A stretch of DNA of 45,018 bases from Halobacteriales archaeon SW_5_70_135 (GCA_003022865.1 PXSK01000023.1:1-45018); one strand, 5' to 3'. Counted from the stretch's first letter, positions 36,952 to 45,018 are shown. The notes: generated by a model not told the origin, from the sequence alone. Translations and numbers: made by a program.

Positions 36952-37067
36952 GGTCCGACCAGCGTGGCGGGCGGAATAGCGGTTGCGGTTCCGTGGCGAC
37001 AGTCGGCGCGTCTCGCCGGGCCCGGAGAGCGGGTGCTTAATTGGAGACTGGCGCCTACGATCGGGCG

Positions 37068-37703
37068 ATGAGCCTGTTCGACGGCCGGCGACACCGAGTG
37101 TTGGCGGTCGCCACGGTGACTTCGACCCTGCTGACGGTCGCCGTCGGCGGCTACGGGCTGGGGGTGGGACTGCTCGCGCTGCTGTCGACCGGCTCCCTCG
37201 TCGCGGCGCTGTCGGCGCTGCTGCCGTGGGCCGTCGGGACGGTCGTCCTGTCGCTCGTGACCGCCCTGTTCTCGGTCTGGACCGTCGCCGCCGCGCTGCG
37301 GCGGTTCTCGCTGCCGACCGACGACCGTCTGGCGGCGCTCGCCCGCCGCGCCGAGGCCGACGTACCGGGGCTGCGCTCGCTCGGCCTGGCCGAGCGCTTC
37401 GAGCCGACGCCCGAGGAGCGCCGCCGCCGTCTGAAGCAGGCCTACGTCGACGGCGAGCTCACCGAGGCGGAGTTCGAGCGGGCGGTCCGCGAGCACGTCG
37501 ACCCCGACCGGATAACCCCGACCGAGGACCCCCTCCTCGCGGCGGCGCTCGACGGGGAGACGGCGGCCGACGGCGACCCCGAGCGCACGGTCCACGGTCG
37601 CGACGGGAGCGACGGTCCAGACCCGGTCCCGGACCCGGATCCGGACGCGGTCGAGCGCACGCGCGGAACCGAGGTCGAAGTGGAGGACGCCGAGGTCGAG
37701 TGA
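37068..37703 (+). CDS. SHOCT-domain membrane protein
   Basis: A 211-aa protein. Two N-terminal membrane helices (VLAVATVTSTLLTVAVGGYG; WAVGTVVLSLVTALFSVWTV) are followed by a short C-terminal (SHOCT) domain: RRRRLKQAYVDGELTEAEFE near residues 121-142. It ends in an acidic disordered tail. SHOCT domains are thought to mediate oligomerisation; no function is known. The stop overlaps the next start (TGATG), so it is coupled to the Dph6-type gene. Confidence 0.82.
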   Translation: MSLFDGRRHRVLAVATVTSTLLTVAVGGYGLGVGLLALLSTGSLVAALSALLPWAVGTVVLSLVTALFSVWTVAAALRRFSLPTDDRLAALARRAEADVPGLRSLGLAERFEPTPEERRRRLKQAYVDGELTEAEFERAVREHVDPDRITPTEDPLLAAALDGETAADGDPERTVHGRDGSDGPDPVPDPDPDAVERTRGTEVEVEDAEVE

Positions 37704-38422
37704 TGCGGCGTGCGGTGCTCTCCTGGAGCGGCGGCAAGGACTGCTCGCTGGCGCTGTGTGCGCTGCGGGACGGCACGGCCGCCGACTCGTCGGCCGGCGA
37801 CTCGTCGAGCGACAGCGGGACCGCCCGCGTCGAGTCGCTCCTGACGACGGTCACCCCGGAGCACGACCGGGTGAGCATGCACGGCGTCCGGACGCGCCTC
37901 GTCGAGCGACAGGCGGCCGCGCTCGGCCTGTCGCTGCGGACCGTCGAGATACCGGCCGGCTGTGCGACGGACCGGTACCGCGACCTGCTGGTCGACGGGC
38001 TGCGGGACTGTCGCCGGCACGGCGTCGAGGCGGTCGTCTACGCCGACCTCCACCTGGAGGACGTGCGCGCGGCTCGCGAGCGGACGCTGGAGCGCGTCGA
38101 CCTGACGGGACGCTGGCCGCTGTGGGGACGGGACACCGAGACGCTGGCGAGGGCGTTCGTCGACCTGGGGTTCGAGGCCCGGGTCGTCTGTGTCGACGCC
38201 GAGGCGCTCGACCGCTCGTTCGCCGGTCGCCGGTTCGACCGCTCGTTGCTGTCGGACCTGCCGGCCGGCGTCGACCCCTGCGGCGAGAACGGGGAGTTCC
38301 ACACGTTCGTGGTCGACGGCCCGCCGTTCGAGCGGGCGGTCCCCGTCCGTGTCGCGGGGACGGTCGACCGGGAGCTGGGCGGCGGACAGTTCCGGTACGC
38401 CGACCTGGTGGCCGCCGACTGA
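37703..38422 (+). CDS. dph6: Diphthine--ammonia ligase-type PP-loop ATPase (Dph6 family)
   Basis: ATP pyrophosphatase that in the archaeal/eukaryal pathway amidates diphthine on elongation factor 2. The PP-loop SGGKD is at residues 9-13 (SWSGGKDCSLAL). Later family parts: VSMHGVRTRLVERQAAALG, VVYADLHLEDVR, WPLWGRDTE and DPCGENGEFHTFV near the end. A Ser/Asp-rich loop of about 20 residues is inserted after the PP-loop strand. 239 aa. The start at 37703 is set by overlap with the SHOCT gene and the motif at the very N-terminus. Confidence 0.88.
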   Translation: MRRAVLSWSGGKDCSLALCALRDGTAADSSAGDSSSDSGTARVESLLTTVTPEHDRVSMHGVRTRLVERQAAALGLSLRTVEIPAGCATDRYRDLLVDGLRDCRRHGVEAVVYADLHLEDVRAARERTLERVDLTGRWPLWGRDTETLARAFVDLGFEARVVCVDAEALDRSFAGRRFDRSLLSDLPAGVDPCGENGEFHTFVVDGPPFERAVPVRVAGTVDRELGGGQFRYADLVAAD

Positions 38423-38475
38423 GCGACCGCGGCGCCGATCCGGGGAGTGTTAGTGCCGGCCCTCCACGGGCGGAC

Positions 38476-39336
38476 ATGACGACTCCGACTGCGGCGGCGG
38501 CGGGCACGATCGAGGTCGGCGGACGGACGGTCGACCGGATGGGCTACGGCGCGATGCGGCTCTGCGGGCCGGAGGTTCTCGGCCCGCCGGCGGACCCCGA
38601 GGCGGCCCGCGAGGTGTTGCGCCGGGCGGTCGCGCTCGGCGTCGACTTCGTCGACACGGCGGACGCCTACGGCCCGGGCGTGAACGAGCGACAGATCGCG
38701 TCGACGCTCGACCTCACCGGCGAGCACGAGCACGTCACGGTGGCGACGAAGGCCGGGACGTTACGCTCGCCCGACGGCGACTGGATCCCCCACGGCGACC
38801 CAGACTACCTCCGCAATCAGGCGCTGGTGAGCCGGGACCGCCTCGGCGTCGACTCGCTCGACCTCCTCCAGTTGCACTCGCCGGACCCGGACGTCGACTT
38901 CGAGGAGAGCGTGACCGCGCTGGCGGACCTGCGCGACCGCGGCGTCGTCGACGCCGTCGGGCTGTCGAACGTCTCCGTCGAGCAGTTCGAGCGCGCCCGC
39001 GAGCACGTCACGGTGGCGTCGGTCCAGAACCAGTACAACGTCGGTCACCGGGAACACGACCGCGTGCTCGACGCCTGCGAGGCGTACGACGTCGCCTTCC
39101 TGCCGTACTTCCCGCTGGCTCCCGGCGGCTTCGGCGCCGCCGAGACGACCGTCACGGCGGTCGCCGACGAGCACGACACTACTCCGGAGGCGGTCGCCCT
39201 GTCGTGGCTGCTCGCCCGCTCGCCGGTCGTGCTCCCGATCCCCGGTACTTCGAGCGTCGAGCACCTGGAGGCGAACGTCGCCGCCGCCGGCCTCGACCTG
39301 CCCGCCGACGCGTTGCGGCGGCTGGACGACGCGTAG
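38476..39336 (+). CDS. Aldo/keto reductase
   Basis: NAD(P)H-dependent oxidoreductase with the AKR barrel, 286 aa. The catalytic tetrad is visible as Asp and Tyr in VDTADAYGPG (about residues 58-67), Lys in VATKAGTL and His in LLQLHSPDP. AVGLSNVSVEQFE, SVQNQYNVGHRE and the cofactor-binding end VLPIPGTSSVEHLEANVAAA follow. The substrate is unknown. It starts 53 nt after the Dph6-type gene and may be read from the same transcript. Confidence 0.92.
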   Translation: MTTPTAAAAGTIEVGGRTVDRMGYGAMRLCGPEVLGPPADPEAAREVLRRAVALGVDFVDTADAYGPGVNERQIASTLDLTGEHEHVTVATKAGTLRSPDGDWIPHGDPDYLRNQALVSRDRLGVDSLDLLQLHSPDPDVDFEESVTALADLRDRGVVDAVGLSNVSVEQFERAREHVTVASVQNQYNVGHREHDRVLDACEAYDVAFLPYFPLAPGGFGAAETTVTAVADEHDTTPEAVALSWLLARSPVVLPIPGTSSVEHLEANVAAAGLDLPADALRRLDDA

Positions 39337-39432
39337 TCGGCCGCCGACCGCCGGAGCGCGCTCGACGGCTGTCAGGCGCGGAACAGAGCGGCGGCTGTGG
39401 GGTGTTGCTGTCGGTCAGAAGTTCGGTACCGA

Positions 39433-39627
39433 CTACAGGCGCGTGACGTTCTTCGCACGCGGGCCCTTGGGGGCCTGCTCGATCTCGAACTCGAGCTCCT
39501 GTCCCTCTTCGAGGTCCGGGCCGCCGATGTCCTCCATGTGGAAGAAGACGTCCTCGTCCGCGTCCTCAGTCTCGATGAAACCGTAGCCGCCGGTGTCGTT
39601 GAAGAAGTCGACCGTTCCAGTTGGCAT
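39433..39627 (-). CDS. cspA: Cold-shock domain protein
   Basis: A 64-aa single-strand nucleic-acid-binding beta barrel. RNP1-like GGYGFIETED and RNP2-like DVFFHMED are present, and the ending APKGPRAKNVTRL is typical of haloarchaeal Csp. A TATA-like CTTATGTC (minus strand, about 39653-39660) lies about 30 nt before the ATG, giving a leaderless mRNA. Confidence 0.95.
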   Translation of the reverse strand: MPTGTVDFFNDTGGYGFIETEDADEDVFFHMEDIGGPDLEEGQELEFEIEQAPKGPRAKNVTRL

Positions 39628-39771
39628 CGCACTCCGACAGAGGCGAGTCCGAGACATAAGGCTTCCGAGACGTGGATACGTTGGTGGACGATCGTGTCGG
39701 ACCGGTGTCGTCGCCCGACGGCGGCCGTCTGTGCCCCCTCTTTTTGCCCCTGCGGCGTGCAGTATGGCGTG

Positions 39772-40557
39772 ATGGCCGCCGACCGGCTGTACGTGGGCGC
39801 CGCCCACACCGACGAGACGTGGGTGGGCGTCGCCTTCGACCGCGCGGGCTTCGAGACGGCCGGCGTCTTCGACGAGGTGGGTGCGCTGTGGCTCCACTAC
39901 GAGGAGCGCGCCGAGCGCGTCCTCGTCGACGTGCCGGTCGGCCTGCACGACGGCGACGGTAACGGTGACGGCGACGGTAACGGTGACGCCGACCCGGAGC
40001 GGGCGTGTGACCGACTCCTGCGGTCCGTGCTCGGTCCCCGCGCCGACGCGGTGTTCTCCCCGCCGGTGCGGCCGGCGACGCGACGCCGCCGCTACACCGC
40101 CGCCGCCCGGGTGAACGAACGCCTCGCCGGGCGCCCGCTCTCGCGGCGTGCCTTCGAGGTGAGCGCCGCCATCGCCGCCGTCGACGAGCTGCTCCAGGAG
40201 CTGCCCGAGGCGCGCGAGGCCGTCGCTGCCGCTCACCCGGAGCTCTGCTACCGGGCCTTCGCTGGCGAAGTGTTACGGCACGACCCGCGGACGGCCGGCG
40301 GCTACGCCGAGCGGATGCGGGCGCTCGCCGCGTTCGACCGCGACGCACCGCCGGCGGTCCAGCGGGCGGCCGAGGCGACCGCCGGCAGCCGGGTCGACGT
40401 GGCGACGGTGCTCGACGCCGTCGCGCTCGCCTACACCGCCCGCCCCGGTCCCGGCGAGCTTCGCTCGCTCCCCGCGGACCCGCCGACGGACGCGACCGGA
40501 CTGCCGACGGAGGTCCGCTACCGCTCCGAGGCGCCGATCGAACCGCAGGGGGAGTGA
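39772..40557 (+). CDS. DUF429 family predicted RNase H-like nuclease
   Basis: A 261-aa protein with the DUF429 pattern: LYVGAAHTDETWVGVAFDRA (first strand, where many members have Asp), VLVDVPVGL, DAVFSPPVRPATRRR and the conserved Glu in HPELCYRAFAGE. Another acidic residue is in VDVATVLDAVALAYTA. A GDGNGDGDGNGD repeat interrupts the domain at about residues 61-73. TATA-like TCTTTTTGCC is about 30 nt upstream. Activity is unproven for the family. In this copy the first catalytic Asp position reads Ala-Ala-His, so activity is doubtful. Confidence 0.75.
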   Translation: MAADRLYVGAAHTDETWVGVAFDRAGFETAGVFDEVGALWLHYEERAERVLVDVPVGLHDGDGNGDGDGNGDADPERACDRLLRSVLGPRADAVFSPPVRPATRRRRYTAAARVNERLAGRPLSRRAFEVSAAIAAVDELLQELPEAREAVAAAHPELCYRAFAGEVLRHDPRTAGGYAERMRALAAFDRDAPPAVQRAAEATAGSRVDVATVLDAVALAYTARPGPGELRSLPADPPTDATGLPTEVRYRSEAPIEPQGE

Positions 40558-40571
40558 GCCGCGTTCGGTCG

Positions 40572-41341
40572 TCAATCGTTGCGGAGAGTCGGGAGCGCTG
40601 CGCCGTGGATCCAGACGGGATCCCAGCCCAGCCGATCTCCCTGACCACAGATATTTCGCCATTGTCCGGCACCGTCGTCCCATCGAACGCCGTCGAGATG
40701 GAGTTCCGTGACCCACCACTCACCGTGCGCGTCGAGGACGACATCTACCGTCCACGGGTACCCGTCGTCGGCCAGCCCGTCGGCGACAGTCTCGACGATG
40801 TCCTCCGGGGACTCGGCGGTATCGAGCGCTCGGACGACGTGGTCGTAGCGACCCCTGCAGTCCGGCACGAGCCCTGTGTCGACACGCCCAGCGTGCCGGA
40901 GGATCGATCCGTTCTCGACGAAGAACCGCGGTTCGGCGGCGTGGCGTGGTTGTGCGCGGGGAACCGACAGTAATCGAGGTCGAGCCGGCGGCGCACGACT
41001 ATCTCGTTGCCGTGGGGAATTCCAGCGGCCGCGTGCTGGTCCAGCAGTGAGCGAAGCGTCGACTCGACGGCCGCTCTCGACCGCTCGTGGACGAGGGACC
41101 CGTCGCGGAGTCGACGAGGTGCCGCTTCGAGTCCGGACCGGACGAACGCCTGTGAGAGCTCCTCTCGACGCATGAACGCCGTGACCGACCCGACGACGTC
41201 GCCGGTGAGACCTGCCTCCGGCAACGAGACGACGCGCGTCGCCGGGACTGGCACCGGGAGTTTCCGGAGTGTGGGCCAGTAGCTGCCGAACCGGTGACGG
41301 TCACCGTACAGTTCCGCAACGACCAGTCCCGACGGCCGCAT
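40572..41341 (-). pseudogene. ATP-grasp-like protein with a frameshift
   Basis: Frame one from ATG 41341: MRPSGLVVAELYGDRHRFGS, FMRREELSQAFVRSGLEAAP (nucleotide-binding-like) and IVVRRRLDLDYCRFPAHNHA. After about 40930-40950 the sense moves to another frame: AEPRFFVENGSILRHAGRVD, then TVDVVLDAHGEWWVTELHLD to the stop. The order (PR-loop Lys/Arg region, RFFVENG strand, VDVVLD...E) suggests an ATP-grasp fold related to the R2K type; this is inference. Only a small indel is needed to join the frames. It overlaps the preceding broken gene, so the two probably formed one accessory operon. Confidence 0.6.
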
Positions 41342-41664
41342 GTCTCCCGAGTGGCCGGTCAGCACGGAAACCGGTTCCGCCTACGTGCGGGTCTGTGACG
41401 TCCCCCTCGCGGAGTATCCATGGCGCTCGGAGGACGCACACGCCGCCGTCCTCGAGCGCGGCCCGAGCCTGCTGAACGGCGTCGATCTGGCGCGCGTACG
41501 GCTCGTCGCAGCCGAAGACTGCCTACCAGTCGACGCCGTCGTCGTCGTGCAGCGAGCGGTGCAGCGTGTGTACGTCCACCCTTCGGCCGGCGATTCGCAG
41601 GTGCCGAGACGGGACGTCGGAGCCCCGGGTCGCGGTAGCTGGGGGCCCATCGTGGCTCGTTCAC
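41301..41664 (-). pseudogene. Unknown small protein with a G-run frameshift and a premature stop
   Basis: From GTG 41664 the first frame reads NEPRWAPSYRDPG. At a CCCGGGG run (41622-41629) the sense moves by one base to SDVPSRHLRIAGRRVDVHTL then HRSLHDDDGVDW, hits TAG (41523-41525), and continues AVFGCDEPYARQIDAVQQAR and GGVCVLRAPWILREGDVTD to a TGA at 41301. The TAG stands where a Tyr codon would fit. No known domain. The gene ends inside the start of the ATP-grasp-like gene. Two independent lesions suggest real decay rather than a single sequencing error. Confidence 0.55.
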
Positions 41665-41690
41665 CTGCAGTGGCGCATCACCGCGGGTCA

Positions 41691-41700
41691 GTATATATCG
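41691..41700. promoter_or_regulatory. Two-way TATA element
   Basis: GTATATATCG is almost palindromic and stands alone in GC-rich DNA. It is about 30 nt before the minus-strand GTG at 41664 and about 70 nt before the plus-strand ATG at 41770, so it could serve both genes. Confidence 0.5.
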
Positions 41701-41769
41701 CGGTAACGACACGCTATCTCTCCGGAGCGCACCCGAAAGCACATGCCGTGTCGGTCGGTGAGGTCGAGT

Positions 41770-41919
41770 ATGTTCGACAACGAACTGCTCGTCTGCACCG
41801 ACTGTGGCGCCGTGCACGTGGAGAGCGACGACAGTCCCGCTCCGCGCGAGATAGATGCCTGTGGCGCCTGCGACGGCGACCTCGACGAGGTCGAGCTGGA
41901 CGACGTCATCGGGCTGTAG
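41770..41919 (+). CDS. 49-aa two-CxxC zinc-finger micro-protein
   Basis: Reads MFDNELLVCTDCGAVHVES, then IDACGACDGDLDEVELDD and stops at 41919. The two CxxC pairs (C9-C12 and C34-C37) make a zinc ribbon likely. Small proteins of this kind are common in haloarchaea and several affect motility, biofilm or stress, but this one is not assigned. A GAGGT ribosome-binding-like sequence ends 5 nt before the ATG, unusual in a mostly leaderless setting, and fits a leader starting from the TATA element at 41691. Confidence 0.75.
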   Translation: MFDNELLVCTDCGAVHVESDDSPAPREIDACGACDGDLDEVELDDVIGL

Positions 41920-41928
41920 CCGAACCCC

Positions 41929-42804
41929 TCACAGCAGCGACCGGACGCGTCGCGCGATCCGGGTCCTCAGCGACGGCTCGTCGCCATGGAACCGGGCCGC
42001 CGCCCGCCGACGGAGGTACTCGACCCCGGTGAGCAGGTTCAGCCCGGGCACCGCCGACAGCGCCGCCCAGAAGGCCGGTCCTTCCCGGGCGTCGCTGTGG
42101 GTGCGGAGATACCAGGCGTCCTTCCAGGTGACGTAGGGCAGCCCGACGAGCGACAGCAGAACGACGGCCCCGAGTAGCAGCGGCGACGCCCCCCCGGTGA
42201 CGGTTCCCAGGGCGAGCAGGCCGAGCAGGACGGCGTTCAGCGCCTGTCCCGCGGCGACGCCGATCCCCCAGTCGCCGCTCGACCGCGGCGTCTCCGACGG
42301 GACGACCACCCGCGACTGCCCGTCGACGCGCTCTAGCGGCACGCGCCGACCGTACAGGTCGCCCAGGCCGACCCCCGTCGCCGACAGGAGCCGTCCCAGC
42401 CGTCCGTCGCCGTCCTCGCGGCGCCACGCCGTCGCCTCGGTCTCGCCGTCGGGCCACGCGAGGAAGGTCGACACCTCCCGCCCGCCGACGTCGACCGTGA
42501 GCGCGAGCGCTTCCTCCGGGTCGCCCTCGATCGGAGACGACTCCGGCACGACGTCGGCGTCGACGCGCTCGGCGTCGACGACGACCCCCGTCTCGGCGTC
42601 GACTGTCCCGCTCCCGTCGCCCAGGTCCCCCTCCAGGTCGAGGAACCGCTCGGCGGCGCGGTCGACCGACTCGATCGCGCCGAGTGACTCCGCCGGCTCC
42701 GTCTCCTCCGCCCGGGCGTCGCCCGCCCGCTCGTCGGACCGAGACTCCTCAGCCTCGGCGCCGGCTTCGACCGTCCGCTCGACGGTGCCGTCGTCCTCGC
42801 TCAC
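41929..42804 (-). CDS. Acidic membrane protein of unknown function
   Basis: A 291-aa protein. The first 110 residues are strongly acidic and disordered. A folded part follows (LALTVDVGGREVSTFLAWPD, then LYGRRVPLERVDGQSRVVVP). Three membrane-prone stretches come next: WGIGVAAGQALNAVLLGLLA, SPLLLGAVVLLSLVGLPYVT and FWAALSAVPGLNLLTGVEYL. A basic C-terminal end (RTRIARRVRSLL) would lie in the cytoplasm. I recognise no family. It is divergent from the PH-domain gene. Confidence 0.72.
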   Translation of the reverse strand: MSEDDGTVERTVEAGAEAEESRSDERAGDARAEETEPAESLGAIESVDRAAERFLDLEGDLGDGSGTVDAETGVVVDAERVDADVVPESSPIEGDPEEALALTVDVGGREVSTFLAWPDGETEATAWRREDGDGRLGRLLSATGVGLGDLYGRRVPLERVDGQSRVVVPSETPRSSGDWGIGVAAGQALNAVLLGLLALGTVTGGASPLLLGAVVLLSLVGLPYVTWKDAWYLRTHSDAREGPAFWAALSAVPGLNLLTGVEYLRRRAAARFHGDEPSLRTRIARRVRSLL

Positions 42805-42891
42805 GGTCGTCCGTTCGGTCCCCGGCCTGTTAACTCCGCCCGTCGGGGGACCGTGGATTTTTTACCGACTGTCCACACCGTCCGATCCGAG

Positions 42892-43401
42892 ATGGAGACG
42901 CCGCCGGACTGGGTAACGCTGACGCGGGACGAGCAGGTCGTCTGGAGCGGCCCGCCGTCGCCGATCCCCTACGCGGTCGGGACCGTGGTGCCGCTACTGT
43001 TGGTGCTCGCCGGTACGGTCGTGTTCGCTGCCCCCGTCGAGACGCTCCTGCCGGTGCGGGCGGTGCCGGCTGCCGTCCGCCTCGGTGCCGCCGGTTTCCT
43101 CGTTCTGCTGGGAGCGTACGGCGTCGTCTCGGCGGTTCTCGACTGGTACAGCCGTCGCTACGCCGTCACGACCGACGAGGTGTACCACAAGCAGGGGCTC
43201 GTCTCCCGCAGCGTGACCAACGTCCGGTTCGAGCAGATCGAGAACACCGGCTACACGCAGTCGGCCCTGGGACGACTGCTCTCCTACGGCGACGTCCGCG
43301 TCGCCACCGCCGGCACCGACCGCTCCGAGGTGGTCTTCCGGCGGGTGAGCGACCCCGCGGCCGTCGTCGAGCGGATCACACGCCGGCTGGACCGGGTCTG
43401 A
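42892..43401 (+). CDS. PH-domain (YdbS/bPH2-like) membrane protein
   Basis: A 169-aa protein. A start LTRDEQVVWSGPPSPIPYA, two helices (YAVGTVVPLLLVLAGTVVFA; LGAAGFLVLLGAYGVVSAVL), then the bPH2 domain: RRYAVTTDEVYHKQGLVSRS, VTNVRFEQIENTGYTQSALG and LLSYGDVRVATAGTD. TATA-like TTTTTTACC lies about 30 nt before the ATG at 42892. Function unknown; such proteins are small membrane-anchored modules. Confidence 0.88.
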   Translation: METPPDWVTLTRDEQVVWSGPPSPIPYAVGTVVPLLLVLAGTVVFAAPVETLLPVRAVPAAVRLGAAGFLVLLGAYGVVSAVLDWYSRRYAVTTDEVYHKQGLVSRSVTNVRFEQIENTGYTQSALGRLLSYGDVRVATAGTDRSEVVFRRVSDPAAVVERITRRLDRV

Positions 43402-43464
43402 GGCTGTCGCGTCGGCGACGCCAGGCCGCCCACGACTTTTCAGGCCGGTCCGCCTCCGTTCAGT

Positions 43465-44202
43465 ATGAGCACCGCCGCCGGCGAGGACGAGCGTCCCGCC
43501 GACTGTCCACCGAGCGAGTGCGCCCGCCGGCTGCTCGAGACGGTCCGGGCCGACGAGGACCCCACACCGTACCGTCGCCGGCTGGCGACCTACGGCGGCG
43601 GCGACCTCGACCGGCTGCGCGAGGACCGCGCGGTCGCCCTCGCCGCCTGGACGAACCTGTACAACGCCGGCACGCAGCTACTGCTCGACGAGCGGCCCGC
43701 CCTCTACGACTCCCGGCTGAGATTTCTCCGCTTCTTCCGTGCGGACTGTCTCACCGTCGCCGGCACCCCGCTCAGCCTGAACGACGTCGAACACGGCCTC
43801 CTCCGGGGTCGTTCCGCGGTCGGACTCGGCTATCTGCCGCGTCTCCGTGTCGGCGAGTTCGAGCGGCGCCACCGGCTCGACGAGCTCGACCCGCGGGTAC
43901 ACTTCGCGCTCAACTGCGGTGCGGGCTCGTGTCCGGCGATCCGGTCGTACCACCACGAGCGGATCGACGACCAGCTCGACCTGGCGACGCGAACGTACCT
44001 GTCGAACACAGTCACGTACGACGCGGAGACGGCGGTCGCGAGGGTACCCCGCCTGTTCCTCTGGTACCGCGGCGACTTCGGTGGCGGCGACGGGGTCCGC
44101 GACCTGCTCAGGCGGTACGACGCCGTCCCCGAGAACGCGACGCCCCGCCTGAAACACCGCGGATGGGACTGGAGCCGGCAGGCGGCGAAGTTCGTCGACT
44201 GA
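43465..44202 (+). CDS. DUF547 family protein
   Basis: A 245-aa cytoplasmic-looking protein with the family core: ALAAWTNLYNAGTQLLL, TPLSLNDVEHGLLRG, DPRVHFALNCGAGSCPAIRS (conserved Cys and His) and FLWYRGDFGG. The Cys/His/Asn pattern has suggested a papain-like or transglutaminase-like fold, but no activity is established. It lies 63 nt after the PH-domain gene and may be in its operon. Confidence 0.88.
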   Translation: MSTAAGEDERPADCPPSECARRLLETVRADEDPTPYRRRLATYGGGDLDRLREDRAVALAAWTNLYNAGTQLLLDERPALYDSRLRFLRFFRADCLTVAGTPLSLNDVEHGLLRGRSAVGLGYLPRLRVGEFERRHRLDELDPRVHFALNCGAGSCPAIRSYHHERIDDQLDLATRTYLSNTVTYDAETAVARVPRLFLWYRGDFGGGDGVRDLLRRYDAVPENATPRLKHRGWDWSRQAAKFVD

Positions 44203-44354
44203 CCCGCCGACGTTCCGAGAGGGGCGGCACGACCGACACGGCACGAGTCCGGCCGGAGCGGCACTTGTCCGAACGCAAACTACTTATATGCTCGCCGGCC
44301 GCTGGGTCAGCGAACGCCCGTCAGTGCTCTGCGTCCGCTCGCGGACTTCGGGAC

Positions 44355-44574
44355 GTGTTCGATCTGACACACGCGCTCACGGCCTTCGCCGGGCTGGGGG
44401 CCGATCGGCTCCTGACTCCTGCTTGAGGGGACGCTTCAGACCGTCTCCGTCGTCGCCTTCATGAATTTCGCTGCCGGCACGTGGATCTGTCAGGCCGTCC
44501 ACTCGCTCGGCGACTCCCTCAGTGACGACGACTACACGGGCGTTCTGACGGAAATCCTCGACCGTGTCGGCTGA
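44355..44574 (+). pseudogene. Small hydrophobic protein with a frameshift
   Basis: GTG 44355 opens FDLTHALTAFAGLGADRLLT and stops at a TGA at 44424-44426. The sense continues one frame over as LEGTLQTVSVVAFMNFAAGT then WICQAVHSLGDSLSDDDYTG and ends at 44574. The joint is at about 44413-44427. A TATA-like CTTATATG (about 44282-44289) is upstream. Alternatively only the 37-aa frame from ATG 44461 is used. It overlaps the next gene by 11 nt, so it was probably translated together with it. No family recognised. Confidence 0.5.
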
Positions 44575-44842
44575 CTCCCCGACCGCCGCCGAGTCCGAGT
44601 CCGAGCCCGGGGCCGGGGCCGGGGCCGAGGTCGAGGCCGAGGAGCGCTCCCTGCCGCTCGGCCGGTTCGGCCGTCTCGTCACGCTTACGGCCTCCGTCAC
44701 CGCCGTCTTCCTCTTCGTCGCCCGGCAGGCACTCGACGACGAACTGTTCCAGGTCGCCGTCGTCGTCATCGGCTCCGTCGCGGTCGTCACCGCCATCTCC
44801 GGCTTCCTCGTCGCCACCGTCGTCACTCTCGAGAGGGAGTGA
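44564..44842 (+). CDS. Small two-helix membrane protein
   Basis: A 92-aa protein from GTG 44564, which overlaps the end of the preceding broken gene. An acidic, Ser/Glu-rich leader is followed by two hydrophobic helices: LVTLTASVTAVFLFVARQAL and FQVAVVVIGSVAVVTAISGF. Function unknown; the pairing with another small hydrophobic protein suggests a two-subunit membrane module. Confidence 0.65.
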   Translation: MSADSPTAAESESEPGAGAGAEVEAEERSLPLGRFGRLVTLTASVTAVFLFVARQALDDELFQVAVVVIGSVAVVTAISGFLVATVVTLERE

Positions 44843-44906
44843 CTCGAACACCGGTCCGCCGGTCGTCCAGGTCGCCCGACACGCCCCGGTCGCCGGCCGC
44901 CTCCGG

Positions 44907-45018
44907 TCAGGCGTCGTCGCGACGGTCGTCCCGTCTCGCCGGCGGGGTCTTCGACATCACTCGGCCGAACAGGCTGCGGTTGTGAGCGACGCGCTGGTAC
45001 CCCCACTCCCGCAGCGAC
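44907..45018 (-). CDS. C-terminal end of an unidentified gene entering from the right
   Basis: An open minus-strand frame reaches the right edge and ends SLREWGYQRVAHNRSLFGRV, followed by a basic/acidic tail ARRDDRRDDA and TGA. Only about 36 codons are in the window, too few to name a family. The preceding 64 nt (44843-44906) hold nothing recognisable. Confidence 0.5.
   Translation of the reverse strand, partial: SLREWGYQRVAHNRSLFGRVMSKTPPARRDDRRDDA

Noticed and set aside
41523-41525. TAG as pyrrolysine codon
   Set aside because: Haloarchaea are not known to encode pyrrolysine, the same gene has another lesion, and no pyl gene is in the window.

Overview
The window is haloarchaeal chromosome. 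The DNA is very GC-rich, the proteins are acidic and Asp/Glu-rich, many genes look leaderless with a TATA-like box 25-30 nt before the start, and most secreted proteins carry twin-arginine lipoprotein signals. The r-protein/RNA polymerase/enolase cluster has the halobacterial order. A Haloferacales-type genome would fit, but no species is claimed.

Layout. 1-6.2 kb: end of gcvPA and gcvPB (glycine cleavage P-protein), then a phosphonate/phosphate-type ABC importer (PhnD-C-E). 6.4-11.2 kb: type-4 uracil-DNA glycosylase, DUF99, a small DUF5786 protein, an MBL hydrolase, a broken tsr3 and elp3. 11.2-11.7 kb: a gene-free stretch I cannot explain. 11.7-16.4 kb: a GGGP-synthase-like protein, an unknown 431-aa protein with an isoprenoid-synthase-like Asp motif, and membrane or secreted proteins. 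16.4-21.6 kb: Lhr helicase, an RNase Z-like enzyme and a carotenoid oxygenase. 21.6-32 kb, minus strand: tRNA-Ser, rps13-rps4-rps11-rpoD, tRNA-Leu, rpl18e-rpl13-rps9-rpoN-rpoK-eno-rpsB, then (after an inserted VOC gene and an islet) mvk-ipk. This cluster joins translation, transcription and archaeal lipid precursor synthesis (alternative mevalonate pathway). 32-36 kb: second DUF5786 gene, broken moaA, rps12-rps7, and an IS1341-type TnpB element sitting on the rps7 stop codon. 36-45 kb: TIM-barrel isomerase, SHOCT membrane protein, Dph6-type ligase, aldo/keto reductase, cold-shock protein, DUF429, an accessory patch of broken genes plus a 49-aa zinc-finger protein, then membrane-associated proteins and DUF547.

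Two things stand out. First, a 1.15-kb AT-richer islet with three unknown small genes lies between two 109-bp direct repeats that duplicate the mvk promoter and its first 22 codons; the single coding difference between copies is synonymous. Second, several conserved genes (tsr3, mvk, a VOC gene, rpsB, moaA) each lack a short internal segment and change frame there, and at least four more genes have small frameshifts or a premature stop. Because rpsB and mvk should be essential, an assembly or consensus artefact is the leading explanation and must be excluded before any biological reading.

The TnpB element (intact catalytic residues, no tnpA), a solo end-like hairpin after phnE with the same architecture, and a tRNA-Leu 3'-end fragment are further traces of mobile DNA.
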